Shown: one piece after another, positions 28,838 through 38,155 of the stretch
Numbering within the stretch: position 1 is the first letter of the stretch
Layout of the letters: the number at the start of each line of letters is the position of its first letter
NCBI RefSeq assembly: GCF_009720525.1
Contig: NZ_CP043930.1
Location: forward strand, 4,744,501-4,808,500
From: Gimesia benthica
GTDB lineage: Bacteria > Planctomycetota > Planctomycetia > Planctomycetales > Planctomycetaceae
Direction: 5' to 3'
DNA length: 64,000 nucleotides
Made by a program: the position numbers and the translations under genes
Notes under the pieces: model-generated
Told to the model about the DNA's origin: nothing
The model's database searches: none
Seen by the model: the letters and a program-made list of their open reading frames with translations, nothing else

Positions 28838-30289
28838 TTAACTCAATATCTCCTGGATTACATGTCCGTGCACATCGGTCAAACGGTGGTCACGGCCCCC
28901 ATGTCGAAACGTCAGTGCTTCATGATCCAGTCCCAGTTGATGCAGAATCGTCGCATGGATGTCATGAATCGACAGTGGGTGTTCGACGACCGCATTCCCG
29001 AATTCGTCGGTCTCTCCGAATGTGATTCCCGGTTTAAAGCCACCACCGGCCAGAAACAGACTGTAACCGTTGACATGATGGTCGCGACCACAGGTAGGTG
29101 TGACTTTCGGCGTATGGGGAGTCCGTCCCATTTCACCTGCCCAGACAACCAGCGTTTCATCGAGTAGACCACGTCGTTTCAGATCGACAATCAGCGCCGC
29201 CACGGACTGTTCTGTAATCCGCGCATTCTTCTCATGGTTTTTCTTGAGCTGCCCATGCTGATCCCAGGGACTGTTATTGCTGTCGAAACTGGGACACGTG
29301 ATCTCCACAAATCGGACTCCCGCTTCGACAAGCCGCCGGGCCCGCAGTGCCTGGGTTGCGTAGTAGTGCTGATGTTCGTCGGTCGAATCAACGCCATACT
29401 CGCGCTGGATGTAAGCAGGCTCCTGACTGATGTCGGAGACTTCGGGAATCAGGGTCTGCATCCGAAACGCGGTTTCGTAGTTGGCGATCGCACTCTCAAT
29501 GGGTGAAGCTGCAGAGGCTTTGTCCGCAAAGATCTGGTCCTGTGCAGCCAGCAGTTCCAGCTTGCGCTGTTGCAGCGATAGTGAATCACCGGGCCGGATG
29601 TTATCCACGGGGACGCCTTTCGCACGTAACTGCGTTGCCTGATGTGTAGCGGGGAGAAACGAACTGCCAAAGTTTTCCAGGCCTCCATTCGGTACCCAGT
29701 CGTTATTCAACACGACGTAGGCGGGAAGATTTTGGTTCTCGGTACCCAGTCCATAAGAAACCCAGGCCCCCATGCTCGGTGCCTGTCCGATGATCCGCCC
29801 CGTGTGCAACAACAGATTCTGTTGACCATGTAAGGGCAGTTCTCCCACCATGGAACGTACAACACATAGTTCGTCAGCCACTTGAGCCAGCTGCGGAAAC
29901 AGATCGCTGACCCAGAGACCGCTCTCACCCCGTTGTCGGAATTTCCAGGGACTTCCCAGCCAGACCCGACCAGCACTCGATTGAGATCGCTTGGAAACGG
30001 CCCCTGCCCCGATTGGTTTCCCTTCATGCGTTTTTAATGCCGGCTTGGGATCGAATGTATCCACGTGACTGGGCCCGCCATCCATGAAACAAAAGATGAC
30101 ATTTTTGACACGCGGCGTATGGTGGGGCGGCGTTGATTGCGGTGCTGCCTGCAATCGACTCTGCTCACCCAGCAGACCCGCCAGCGCCAACCAGCCAAAG
30201 CCGGCACTCGTCTGCTTGAGGAAGCCACGGCGGGAATTGACGGGCAATGCCCCGGGGCAGCGACTGTTGCTGAATGATGAGCTCTGCAT
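28838..30289 (-). CDS. DUF1501 exported protein
   Basis: 483 residues with a Tat signal (NSRRGFLKQTSAGFGWLALAGL). DUF1501 proteins share the alkaline-phosphatase/sulfatase-like fold; visible blocks are NVIFCFMDGGPSHVDTFDPKP, GLWVSDLFPQLA, VRFVEITCPS..WDQHGQLKKNH, and VVWAGEMGRTPHTP. Activity unproven. It starts 5 bp after the PSCyt1 gene stop; the pairing with PSCyt1-DUF1549-DUF1553 is a planctomycete hallmark. Confidence 0.93.
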   Translation of the reverse strand: MQSSSFSNSRCPGALPVNSRRGFLKQTSAGFGWLALAGLLGEQSRLQAAPQSTPPHHTPRVKNVIFCFMDGGPSHVDTFDPKPALKTHEGKPIGAGAVSKRSQSSAGRVWLGSPWKFRQRGESGLWVSDLFPQLAQVADELCVVRSMVGELPLHGQQNLLLHTGRIIGQAPSMGAWVSYGLGTENQNLPAYVVLNNDWVPNGGLENFGSSFLPATHQATQLRAKGVPVDNIRPGDSLSLQQRKLELLAAQDQIFADKASAASPIESAIANYETAFRMQTLIPEVSDISQEPAYIQREYGVDSTDEHQHYYATQALRARRLVEAGVRFVEITCPSFDSNNSPWDQHGQLKKNHEKNARITEQSVAALIVDLKRRGLLDETLVVWAGEMGRTPHTPKVTPTCGRDHHVNGYSLFLAGGGFKPGITFGETDEFGNAVVEHPLSIHDIHATILHQLGLDHEALTFRHGGRDHRLTDVHGHVIQEILS

Positions 30290-30294
30290 ATCAG

Positions 30295-33200
30295 TTACCG
30301 GTAATAAATAAATTCTTTGGTATTAAACATGGCGTGAGCCACATGCCGCCAGACTTCGGGATTCTGCAGCAACCCGCTCTGCTCACGCGTCCCTCCCAGT
30401 TCTTCAATCAACGCTGTCCAGCGTTTGACTTCACTCGCTTCGGGATGGCGTCCATAGGCAGTCAGAAACATCTGCTGTAACCGTTGTTCCACTGTTTCAC
30501 TTGAATCCGTAATCAGACGCTTCGACCATTCCTCTGCCTGACTGATGACAAACGGATCGTTCATCAGAATCAAGGCCTGGTTAGGGACATTAGTGACATC
30601 TCGTTTGCCGGTGGGGAGTTTTAAATCCGGTAAATTAAAGCCAACCAGAAACCGGGGAGGATCCATGATCGACATCCGCAGATAAATCGAGCGCCGCCCT
30701 GCACCATCCAGGTGGCCATCGAACAGTCGTTTCGCAGGATCGGGTTTTGATCGGGGCACTTCAATCGGCCGACCATACAACCGTCGGTCCAGACTGCCTG
30801 ATACCGTCAGCAGCGAATCGCGAATCGCCTCAGCCTCTAGTCGACGGGTCGGGTAGTGATGCCATAAATGGTTGTCTGCATCGATGTCTTTAGACTGTTC
30901 AGACACGGTTCCCGACTGTTGAAACGCTCGTGTCAGCACCAGCCTGCGTACCAGGCGTCTGGTTGACCAGCCATCTGCCATGAATTCCTGCGCCAGATAG
31001 TCCAGCAGTTCCGGATGCATGGGTTGCTCACCCAGGTGCCCGAAGTCATTGGGGGTTCGTACAAGTCCCTCTCCAAAAACCCACTGCCAGACCCGGTTCA
31101 CATAGACTCGTGCGGTCAGAGGATGTTCCGGACTGACCAGGTACTCTGCCAGTTCCAGTCGACCACTGCCCGGGCTCTGAGGAACCTGATGTCGTCCGGC
31201 AAAGACTTCCAGAAAGTCAGGCGGAATCAGTTTTCCGGGATCATCAACATTCCCCCGGATATTGAGTGGATACGAAAATTCGGTCAAACCACGTTCATCC
31301 ATACTGTTCGCGGTGTGAGCAAACTGGATTTGCGACTCGATGTGGCGGTACTCAGTGACCAGTTGCTTGAGACGCGAACTCATGTCAACATGATTATCCA
31401 GCAGTCGGTTTTTCAGCAGCCAGTTGATCAACGTGACGTCACCATCATTCGGTTGATCCTGACACCAGCGTTTCACGCTTCCGGTCAACCAGACTGCGAT
31501 CCGCTGGCTGGCCTCAAACTGATTTTTTGGAACGGTCTGATCATATAGTGTAGCGAAGTGAGCCTGCTCATCCGCGGGTGTTCCCGGTTGGTCATGGCTG
31601 ACAATTTCCGTCACACTGAACCAGCTCCGTTTATCAAAACCAAAATCCTCCGCAGGCAGCAGCTTGCCGCCGGCCCGGGTTTTTCCTGTCCGGGGTGGAA
31701 AATCGGGATTCAGATCGCTGGTTGCGATTTCAAACATCATCCGCTGAATCCCATTCACCAGCGGACGATCAGCAAAGGTCTGCCAGGCTGGCTCGCTTCG
31801 ATCAAAAAAGATCACATTCTCAGTTTGAAATGCATTGTCCGGTGTGCGGAGAAAACCGCTCCACTCACCGCCAGCCACATTCAGGCTGACTATCTCTCCC
31901 GGCAGCTCTCGCTCAGACGGTGGTCGGATCGCCCCCGGTAATTTGGAGGAGAGTGCATGTGTGTGATATCCCCGGGGCAGCAGTTGCTGGATCAGTTGCT
32001 CTCCCTCCAAGGAGACTAAAGGTGTCCCTTCCGTGACATATCCAAAACGAATGCCGTCTCCTTCGACCTGCCAGCCTTCAGGAAAACCAGGTTTTGAGAA
32101 GTCAGTCAGTACCTTAAAGCGTTCTTTGTTCTGTTGGCGATGTGTTTCACTGGCAGTGCGCCAGGCTGCCTGCAGTTGTTCCCAGTTTGTTTTGATTTCA
32201 GCTGGCGTGGAGAATTTCAACAGTTGATTAGCCGGCCAGGCGATGTCCCCTGTTTTTAATTTGACGGACTTCTGTTCTTTTTCTGTAGTCAATCCGAGTG
32301 CTTCGCGCCAGATACGGGAACGGTAGTCCTCAGCAGAGGGATTGAGGGCTGTCGCCAGCTCCGAGGTGAACTGCTCGGCCTGCTGACTCCAGACCTGTTT
32401 TAAATCCTGTTGGATTTCATTTCGAAGTGTATGTAACTGCCCGATCAGTACATCCTGTTTACCCGGGGCATCAATCACGCGTGATGTCCAGCGGGGAGTC
32501 ATGAAGACTGCTGCCATCGCGTAGTAGTCGCGTTGGGAAATGGCGTCCAGCTTATGATCGTGACAGCGGGCGCAGGCAACAGTACTCGCCAGAAACGCTT
32601 TTGAGAAGGCGTCAATCTTATTGTTGACCATCTCCTGGTGAATGCCGTTAAAATTGATGCTGTCGCCGTGGCGATGTTCGCCCATATGGTAGAACATCGG
32701 GCCGATCAGGCTTTCTTGAAATCCGATCTGCCGATTAATCCGTGGTTCCGATAACAGGTCGCCCGCAATCTGCTCACGCACCAGTTGATCATAGCCCACA
32801 TCCTGGTTGAATGCGCGAATCAGATAATCGCGATACTCCCAGGAACCCTTGGCCGGGTTATCCCATTCGTAACCGTAAGTGTCCGTGTATCGCACGACGT
32901 CCATCCAGTGCCGGGCAAATCGCTCCCCATAATGAGGCAAAGCCAGCAGCCGGTCTACCAGTCCCTCGTAGGCAGCCTGACGATCCTGTTTTGCTGCTGA
33001 GACGAACGCCTCGACTTCTTCAGGTGTGGGAGGCAGTCCCGTTAATACGAACGAAAGTCGCCTGATGAGAGTTCGCGGACTCGCAGTTTTGGCAGGTTGT
33101 AAATGTGACTGCTGCAACTTCTCTAACAGAAAACGATCTAAGGGCCGTTCAGACCAGTCATTGCCCGCCACGACGGGAGGCGTAACCTTCTGCAGTGGTT

Positions 33201-33678
33201 GCAGACTCCACCACTGACGTCGTTTTTCGAAGATCGCTTTCCAGGAGAGCGAGGCGGCCTCATCGACGCTCGGCGGTTGATCGCGGGAGTCCGGTGCTCC
33301 CAGCTCCACCCACTTGACAAAGTCGGCAATGACCTCCCCAGGCAGCTTCTTGCCCGGCGGCATCTCAAATGATTCATGTCGGAGCGCATCGAGCAACAGG
33401 CTTTGCCCGGTCTGATGCGGAACCACCGCAGCGCCTGATTCTCCCCCACTGCGAATCGCCTCACGACTGTCAACTCGCAGTCCCCCTTTGATGTCTGTGG
33501 TTGCTGCAGAATGACATTCGTAACAATGCTCAATCAGCACCGGTCGGATTTTATTCTCGAACAGTTCCAGACCGGGAGTAGGCTTCTCGGCCTTCACAAC
33601 ACTGGTGACGGTCAGCGACAACAGAATCAGACTGAGCGTCGTGACTCTCTGTGAAATTGTTCTGCAGGCTGGGTACAT
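30295..33678 (-). CDS. PSCyt1-DUF1549-DUF1553 exported cytochrome c protein (long form)
   Basis: 1127 residues, signal peptide about 10-30. The heme site CYECH (52-56) lies in the planctomycete cytochrome C domain (PSCyt1, ending MPPGKKLPGEVIADFVKWVELGAP), then DUF1549 (about 175-385, including YTDTYGYEWDNP and ACARCHDHKLDAIS, a second CXXCH), a long central insert (about 480-760) that looks beta-rich and may be a carbohydrate-binding-like module, and DUF1553 (about 845-1115: HPLTARVYVNRVWQWVFGEGLV, PNQALILMNDPF). Two CXXCH sites suggest c-type heme in the periplasm or paryphoplasm. Exact activity unknown. 35 bp after the ceramidase-like gene. Confidence 0.93.
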   Translation of the reverse strand: MYPACRTISQRVTTLSLILLSLTVTSVVKAEKPTPGLELFENKIRPVLIEHCYECHSAATTDIKGGLRVDSREAIRSGGESGAAVVPHQTGQSLLLDALRHESFEMPPGKKLPGEVIADFVKWVELGAPDSRDQPPSVDEAASLSWKAIFEKRRQWWSLQPLQKVTPPVVAGNDWSERPLDRFLLEKLQQSHLQPAKTASPRTLIRRLSFVLTGLPPTPEEVEAFVSAAKQDRQAAYEGLVDRLLALPHYGERFARHWMDVVRYTDTYGYEWDNPAKGSWEYRDYLIRAFNQDVGYDQLVREQIAGDLLSEPRINRQIGFQESLIGPMFYHMGEHRHGDSINFNGIHQEMVNNKIDAFSKAFLASTVACARCHDHKLDAISQRDYYAMAAVFMTPRWTSRVIDAPGKQDVLIGQLHTLRNEIQQDLKQVWSQQAEQFTSELATALNPSAEDYRSRIWREALGLTTEKEQKSVKLKTGDIAWPANQLLKFSTPAEIKTNWEQLQAAWRTASETHRQQNKERFKVLTDFSKPGFPEGWQVEGDGIRFGYVTEGTPLVSLEGEQLIQQLLPRGYHTHALSSKLPGAIRPPSERELPGEIVSLNVAGGEWSGFLRTPDNAFQTENVIFFDRSEPAWQTFADRPLVNGIQRMMFEIATSDLNPDFPPRTGKTRAGGKLLPAEDFGFDKRSWFSVTEIVSHDQPGTPADEQAHFATLYDQTVPKNQFEASQRIAVWLTGSVKRWCQDQPNDGDVTLINWLLKNRLLDNHVDMSSRLKQLVTEYRHIESQIQFAHTANSMDERGLTEFSYPLNIRGNVDDPGKLIPPDFLEVFAGRHQVPQSPGSGRLELAEYLVSPEHPLTARVYVNRVWQWVFGEGLVRTPNDFGHLGEQPMHPELLDYLAQEFMADGWSTRRLVRRLVLTRAFQQSGTVSEQSKDIDADNHLWHHYPTRRLEAEAIRDSLLTVSGSLDRRLYGRPIEVPRSKPDPAKRLFDGHLDGAGRRSIYLRMSIMDPPRFLVGFNLPDLKLPTGKRDVTNVPNQALILMNDPFVISQAEEWSKRLITDSSETVEQRLQQMFLTAYGRHPEASEVKRWTALIEELGGTREQSGLLQNPEVWRHVAHAMFNTKEFIYYR

Positions 33679-33713
33679 GCAGTTCTCTCCCGAAGGAATT
33701 GACTGATGTCGGT

Positions 33714-34961
33714 TTACTTTGATTCCTGGGTTGACAGGCTTTCGTTGAGTTCGAGTACCTTTCCGATGATGCGTTCTTCCACATCGGGTTTATAGGGACG
33801 ACTCGCTTCGTAGCCCCCCTCCAGCAGCACTCGTTTACTGGGAATGTAACCGGAATAGACGTTCGAATAACCGGCGACCCAGACCGCGGGACCCTCTTCC
33901 TCATACAGTTCCTGTTTGATACGCAGGGCATAATCGATGACGACCTCCGTACCCAAAGCCACCAGCGTCAGATCCTTCCCAAACTGTATCACCTGCACCG
34001 GGTAATCCCAGGGCTCCCGCTTCTTCTCGGGCAGGTACTCCAGTTCGACAGTGCCGTAGGCGGCTTTCAGCGGACCATGCAACTTGTGCTGATGCAGCAG
34101 ACTCCGCTGGTTGACCTCCAGGGCAGCCTCGACCGCGGTTGCCAGTGAGCGTCCATGTTTCTGAGCATAGTGCAGCTCGCTACGGGGATATGGATTCTGG
34201 TCACCGCCACAGCCCATCATAAACAGGGCTGTAACACCGGGGTGATCTTTCTCAAAATATTCCTGTGCGAAACCGGCATAGTCTCCCAGCCATTTGCGGA
34301 AGCCCATCGTCGTATTGTGACAGGCGTAACCGAACATGACTGCTTTCAGGTTCCCCTCAGCATCATCGACCCGCAGAACGGGGACCTGATGATCCACGCG
34401 TCCATCGGGATTGGGATGATTACGATATCCGGTCGCGGTTGGCGTGCGGCGGTTCATAGCAACAGAACAGCGGGCCGCAGACCAGCTGAGTTGTGCCGGT
34501 TGCAGGTTTTCAATCGCCTGTCCAATGGTTTTTACCAGTGTTGTTGATAGCTGGTCATAATATTCCTGGGCGTCATCGCGGCCGTAGGCCGGACCGCAAT
34601 GCGTATGTGAAGCATTCATAAGCAGCGCTGCAGGATCGAGTTTATATTTATCCTGCACCTGGCTGGTCACATCACTTCTCAGACGATCGATCACACCGAT
34701 CAGGTCGAGTGTCAGAAAGACCACCCGATTTCCCTGCTGATCCTCTACCGCGAGGGCTTTCGCATACAGATCCTGTTCGGTGCCTTCTGCCGGTTCTTTC
34801 CGTCCCGCATAGCCCGCCATCTTTAAAGGTTTGTCAGGCGTGATCTTCGCGGAAGCGGCCCCTGCCTTCCATTCCAGAGTCTTCTGAGTTGCGGATTCAC
34901 CAGCGGCAGCCAGTGGAGAAAGCATGAAAACAAGCACGAGGCAGAGCGAGAGTCGATACAT
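33714..34961 (-). CDS. Neutral ceramidase N-terminal-domain-like exported protein
   Basis: 415 residues, signal peptide 1-21. Matches the neutral/alkaline ceramidase N-terminal domain pattern: GAASAKITPDKPLKMAGYAGR, YAKALAVEDQQGNRVVFLTLDLIG, LMNASHTHCGPAYG (zinc-type His), and MFGYACHNTT. Planctomycetes carry many such proteins next to cytochrome/DUF1501 genes; the substrate is probably not ceramide. First gene of the likely operon running through 28838. A weak promoter candidate (TTGATT-17-TACCAT) lies at 35067-35039 on the minus strand. Confidence 0.88.
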   Translation of the reverse strand: MYRLSLCLVLVFMLSPLAAAGESATQKTLEWKAGAASAKITPDKPLKMAGYAGRKEPAEGTEQDLYAKALAVEDQQGNRVVFLTLDLIGVIDRLRSDVTSQVQDKYKLDPAALLMNASHTHCGPAYGRDDAQEYYDQLSTTLVKTIGQAIENLQPAQLSWSAARCSVAMNRRTPTATGYRNHPNPDGRVDHQVPVLRVDDAEGNLKAVMFGYACHNTTMGFRKWLGDYAGFAQEYFEKDHPGVTALFMMGCGGDQNPYPRSELHYAQKHGRSLATAVEAALEVNQRSLLHQHKLHGPLKAAYGTVELEYLPEKKREPWDYPVQVIQFGKDLTLVALGTEVVIDYALRIKQELYEEEGPAVWVAGYSNVYSGYIPSKRVLLEGGYEASRPYKPDVEERIIGKVLELNESLSTQESK

Positions 34962-35110
34962 GCTGATCGTTTCCTGGTATCAGGTGAGGGCTGGTGCGAT
35001 CTGAGCTGGGGCTGATCGCGGAGTGATAGATACCTTCGATGGTACCCGGCACATATCAGCCAATCAACATGCGTTGTGCGATTTTGATAAATAAGATTTA
35101 GAAATGTGAT

Positions 35111-36490
35111 TCAGTCTTGTGCGGCCTGATGCAGCACATTCTGTCCTTTGCGGGAGTAGTTGATCGACTCGCCCAGAATCCGGGCTGCCTCCTGGCCTGC
35201 ATGGAAACCGGAGGAGTTTTCGGCTTCGACATAGTCGACGTAGAAGGTGGCTTTGCGTTGCCACTGTTGCGCTTCCTTGAGCTTCTCAGCAGAGATTCCT
35301 TTCTTCTTCGCAGCGTTAATGTCATTCACCAGATCGATCACACTGTCCAGAGCAACTTCCACCAGTTTCTGATGGCGAGCCTGTATCATTTCAGTGCGGG
35401 CAATCATCTCTTTGTCGTCTGCTTTATGACAAGTGCCACAAGAGGCATTCACATTCAGTAACGGACTGCGAATATGATGATCACTGATCTTCATTGCTCC
35501 CACCCGTTTATACGCCATATGACAATCCGCGCAACTGACGCCGGCCCGCGCATGAATGCCCTGTGACCAGAGCTCGAATTCCGGATGCTGAGCTTTCAGC
35601 ATCGGCGCTTCTGTTTCCGCGTGCGTCCAGTCTTTGAAGTTTTCTTCTTCGTAATACTCGTAAGCGGCATCGACCGTCAGACCTTTCGCCCAGGGATAGG
35701 TCAGCCGTTTTTTATCCCCTTTGAAATAGTATTCCACGTGACATTGTCCACAGATATAAGAACGCATTTCCTGCCGCGTGGCGTCACGGTTGACGTCATA
35801 GTCTTCGATTCCCTGTGAGGCTTTATAGGCGGCGATGCCTTCCATGAACGCGGGGCGGGTGATTCTCAGAGCCATCGTTTCCGGTTCGTGACAGTCAATA
35901 CAGGCCACGGGATGCTTTACATGGTCTTTGGCCTGCATGTAGGGCATGGTGTTGAGTTTCTCAAAACCTGCCATGATGTCCCCATCTCCGAGTTCCTTCA
36001 TCGGGACGTACGTGGAAGCATGGCAGTGGATGCAGGTCCCGGGCTGACCGACTTTCTGGCGTTCGGTATAGAGCTGATCGGTCAGCATAAAGGCATGTCC
36101 GCGTTTTTCGCGATAATCTTTGGAAAAGGCATACCCGGCCCACATCTGTTTCAGTTGAGGAATACGTTCCAGTTTACTCCGTGAAACAAAGTCGCGCGGG
36201 TCGGCATCGGTCGGTGCCTGAGGAATCGCCTCACTCCCGCCGTAAGTTGTCTGCACCATGTCGGCTGTTTTCAGATAATCATCGTATTGCAGTGGAAAGT
36301 TTTTCCCCCAGACTGCGGGATCAGTGGTATTATCATCGATCTCAACCACCCGCATGACCGTTGTACGGGCTTCCTGTTTGCGTTCGAAAATATTCGTCAG
36401 CAATGCCACCACCCCAAAACAGAGGGCTGCAGAGATAACAGCCACCAGTAACAGAGTGGACAGTGAGATTTGTCTGGTAGACTTATTCAT
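35111..36490 (-). CDS. nrfA: Ammonia-forming cytochrome c nitrite reductase, catalytic subunit
   Basis: Periplasmic pentaheme enzyme reducing nitrite to ammonium with six electrons. 459 residues with an uncleaved-type N-terminal hydrophobic segment (10-30). Five heme motifs in order: CIHCH, CIDCH, CGQCH, CADCH, CGTCH. Active-site residues expected for NrfA are present: Tyr in CGQCHVEYYF, Lys in LTYPWAKG, and His in DHHIRSPL. The first motif, the catalytic heme 1, is CXXCH rather than the E. coli CXXCK; such lineages are known. Electron donor is NrfH, encoded 41 bp upstream. Confidence 0.96.
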   Translation of the reverse strand: MNKSTRQISLSTLLLVAVISAALCFGVVALLTNIFERKQEARTTVMRVVEIDDNTTDPAVWGKNFPLQYDDYLKTADMVQTTYGGSEAIPQAPTDADPRDFVSRSKLERIPQLKQMWAGYAFSKDYREKRGHAFMLTDQLYTERQKVGQPGTCIHCHASTYVPMKELGDGDIMAGFEKLNTMPYMQAKDHVKHPVACIDCHEPETMALRITRPAFMEGIAAYKASQGIEDYDVNRDATRQEMRSYICGQCHVEYYFKGDKKRLTYPWAKGLTVDAAYEYYEEENFKDWTHAETEAPMLKAQHPEFELWSQGIHARAGVSCADCHMAYKRVGAMKISDHHIRSPLLNVNASCGTCHKADDKEMIARTEMIQARHQKLVEVALDSVIDLVNDINAAKKKGISAEKLKEAQQWQRKATFYVDYVEAENSSGFHAGQEAARILGESINYSRKGQNVLHQAAQD

Positions 36491-36531
36491 AATACGGTTC
36501 CACGTAATCGGGATATCAAATCAGATTTGAC

Positions 36532-37032
36532 TCAGGTATCGTGCCCCACACTGGAGTGACAGCGAATACACGCATTGGATTCCAGTCGTTCGGTCTTGTC
36601 GTTTTGCAATTCGCCAATCGCGTTTATGTCGATCTGGTGCACAAGATCCTGGTGGCAGTTTCGACAGGCCTGCTCAGTAACACGTCGGTTGTAATCGGTA
36701 ATTCTCAGATTCTCTTCGAAGTCACCCGTTGTGAACGCCAGCGAATGGAAAAAGCCGTTCCGTGCCTTGCAGTAATACTTCGAGGCAACACCGTCGTGCG
36801 GTGCGTGACAATCGTTGCAGCCCGCGAATTTCCCATGCGATGATTTCAGCCAGGCATCAAAGTGTCCCTGCATTACATGACAGTTCGCACAGGACTGGGA
36901 ATCGGATTTGAGATAAGAGGCACCTTGTGCGTAGCCGAATGTGAATGTACCGATGCCCACGAGCCCACCGATCAGGATGGCAATCACAATCAGCAATACC
37001 GTGGTCAGACGGGGGCGGGTTAGCTTTTTCAT
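36532..37032 (-). CDS. nrfH: Cytochrome c nitrite reductase small subunit (NapC/NirT family)
   Basis: 166 residues; one N-terminal membrane helix (about 12-32) and four CXXCH heme sites: CANCH, CNDCH, CRNCH, CIRCH. Takes electrons from menaquinol and passes them to NrfA; together they form the NrfHA respiratory complex. HVMQGHFDAWLKSSHGKFAGC is typical of NapC/NrfH proteins. First gene of the pair; the upstream gap 37033-37274 has an AT-rich imperfect palindrome at 37121-37141. Confidence 0.95.
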   Translation of the reverse strand: MKKLTRPRLTTVLLIVIAILIGGLVGIGTFTFGYAQGASYLKSDSQSCANCHVMQGHFDAWLKSSHGKFAGCNDCHAPHDGVASKYYCKARNGFFHSLAFTTGDFEENLRITDYNRRVTEQACRNCHQDLVHQIDINAIGELQNDKTERLESNACIRCHSSVGHDT

Positions 37033-37274
37033 GACGGAGCGGAGTCGTGAAATGAACAGTTGAAACAGATGGCGTCAGCTGAAGTTCAGTGTCGCGGGAT
37101 TATCTCAAATTGCAAGTGGTATTTGAAATTTCTTTACAAATCAACACTTACGTGCATTTCACAAGAAAAATGAATCTGCCCAGCTACACCCGTTAATGGG
37201 GGACCGTTATGATAGTGAATTCTGAGTCCATATCTGATTCCAACTGAAGTTGATTCCTGCAGGAGATCTCAACC

Positions 37275-38132
37275 GTGAAATATTTTCTACTGTCTACCTT
37301 TCTATTCTGCTCGTTGGCTGCAGCGCCCATTGAAACTCCCAAACCGGATGCACAAATCGCAGTCTGGCCTGATCGTCCTCTGCTGGACCAGAGCGATGAC
37401 GAAGTCAAATACAGCAATATCATTCGTATTACCAAAGTGAACCGGCCGGCAATCGAATTTTACAAAGCCAAAAATGCCAAACCCAACGCCCCCGCCGTCG
37501 TCATTTTTCCGGGAGGTGGTTACAACATCCTGGCTTACGATCTGGAAGGAACCGAAATCGCGGAATGGCTGAATTCCATCGGCATTCATGCAGTGGTCGT
37601 CAAATACACGGTCCCCGGTAATCAGCGCGAACAGGCCCTGAAAGACGCCCAGCGTGCGTTAGGACTCGTGCGCAGTAAAGCACAGGAGTGGGGCATTAAA
37701 CCGCAGCAGATTGGTGTACTCGGCTTCTCCGCCGGCGGACACCTGGCAGCGAACCTGTCGACCAACTATGAGAAGCGGAATTATGAACCCATTGATGCAG
37801 CCGATAAACTCAGCTGTCGTCCCGACTTTACCGTTCTGATCTACCCGGCTTACATCTACCAGGAAGACGACAAGCGTAAGTCGGCTCCCGAGATCAAAGT
37901 GACCGACCAGACTCCGCCTGCATTCATTGTCCAGACTCTCGATGACCGACGCCTGGTCGACAGTGCATTCAATTACACACGTGACCTGAAAGACGCCAAA
38001 GTCGATGCCGAACTGCATCTCTTTGCCAGAGGGGGGCACGGCTACGGTCTGCGACCTTCAGACAACCCGGTCTCCAACTGGCCCGATCTCTGTGGTGCCT
38101 GGATCAAACGCACGACAGCACAACAGGATTGA
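37275..38132 (+). CDS. Alpha/beta hydrolase, acetyl-esterase/BD-FAE-like
   Basis: 285 residues; signal peptide about 1-18. Begins with GTG at 37275, preceded by a good Shine-Dalgarno AGGAG (37261-37264 region). Nucleophile elbow GFSAGGH (Ser in G-x-S-x-G), oxyanion motif PGGGYNIL; Asp in QTLDDRRLVD and His in GGHGYGL complete the triad. Similar to esterases that deacetylate xylan or other polysaccharides; substrate not determined. Confidence 0.9.
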   Translation: MKYFLLSTFLFCSLAAAPIETPKPDAQIAVWPDRPLLDQSDDEVKYSNIIRITKVNRPAIEFYKAKNAKPNAPAVVIFPGGGYNILAYDLEGTEIAEWLNSIGIHAVVVKYTVPGNQREQALKDAQRALGLVRSKAQEWGIKPQQIGVLGFSAGGHLAANLSTNYEKRNYEPIDAADKLSCRPDFTVLIYPAYIYQEDDKRKSAPEIKVTDQTPPAFIVQTLDDRRLVDSAFNYTRDLKDAKVDAELHLFARGGHGYGLRPSDNPVSNWPDLCGAWIKRTTAQQD

Positions 38133-38155
38133 TCCTGTATCCTGACAGCCGAGTC

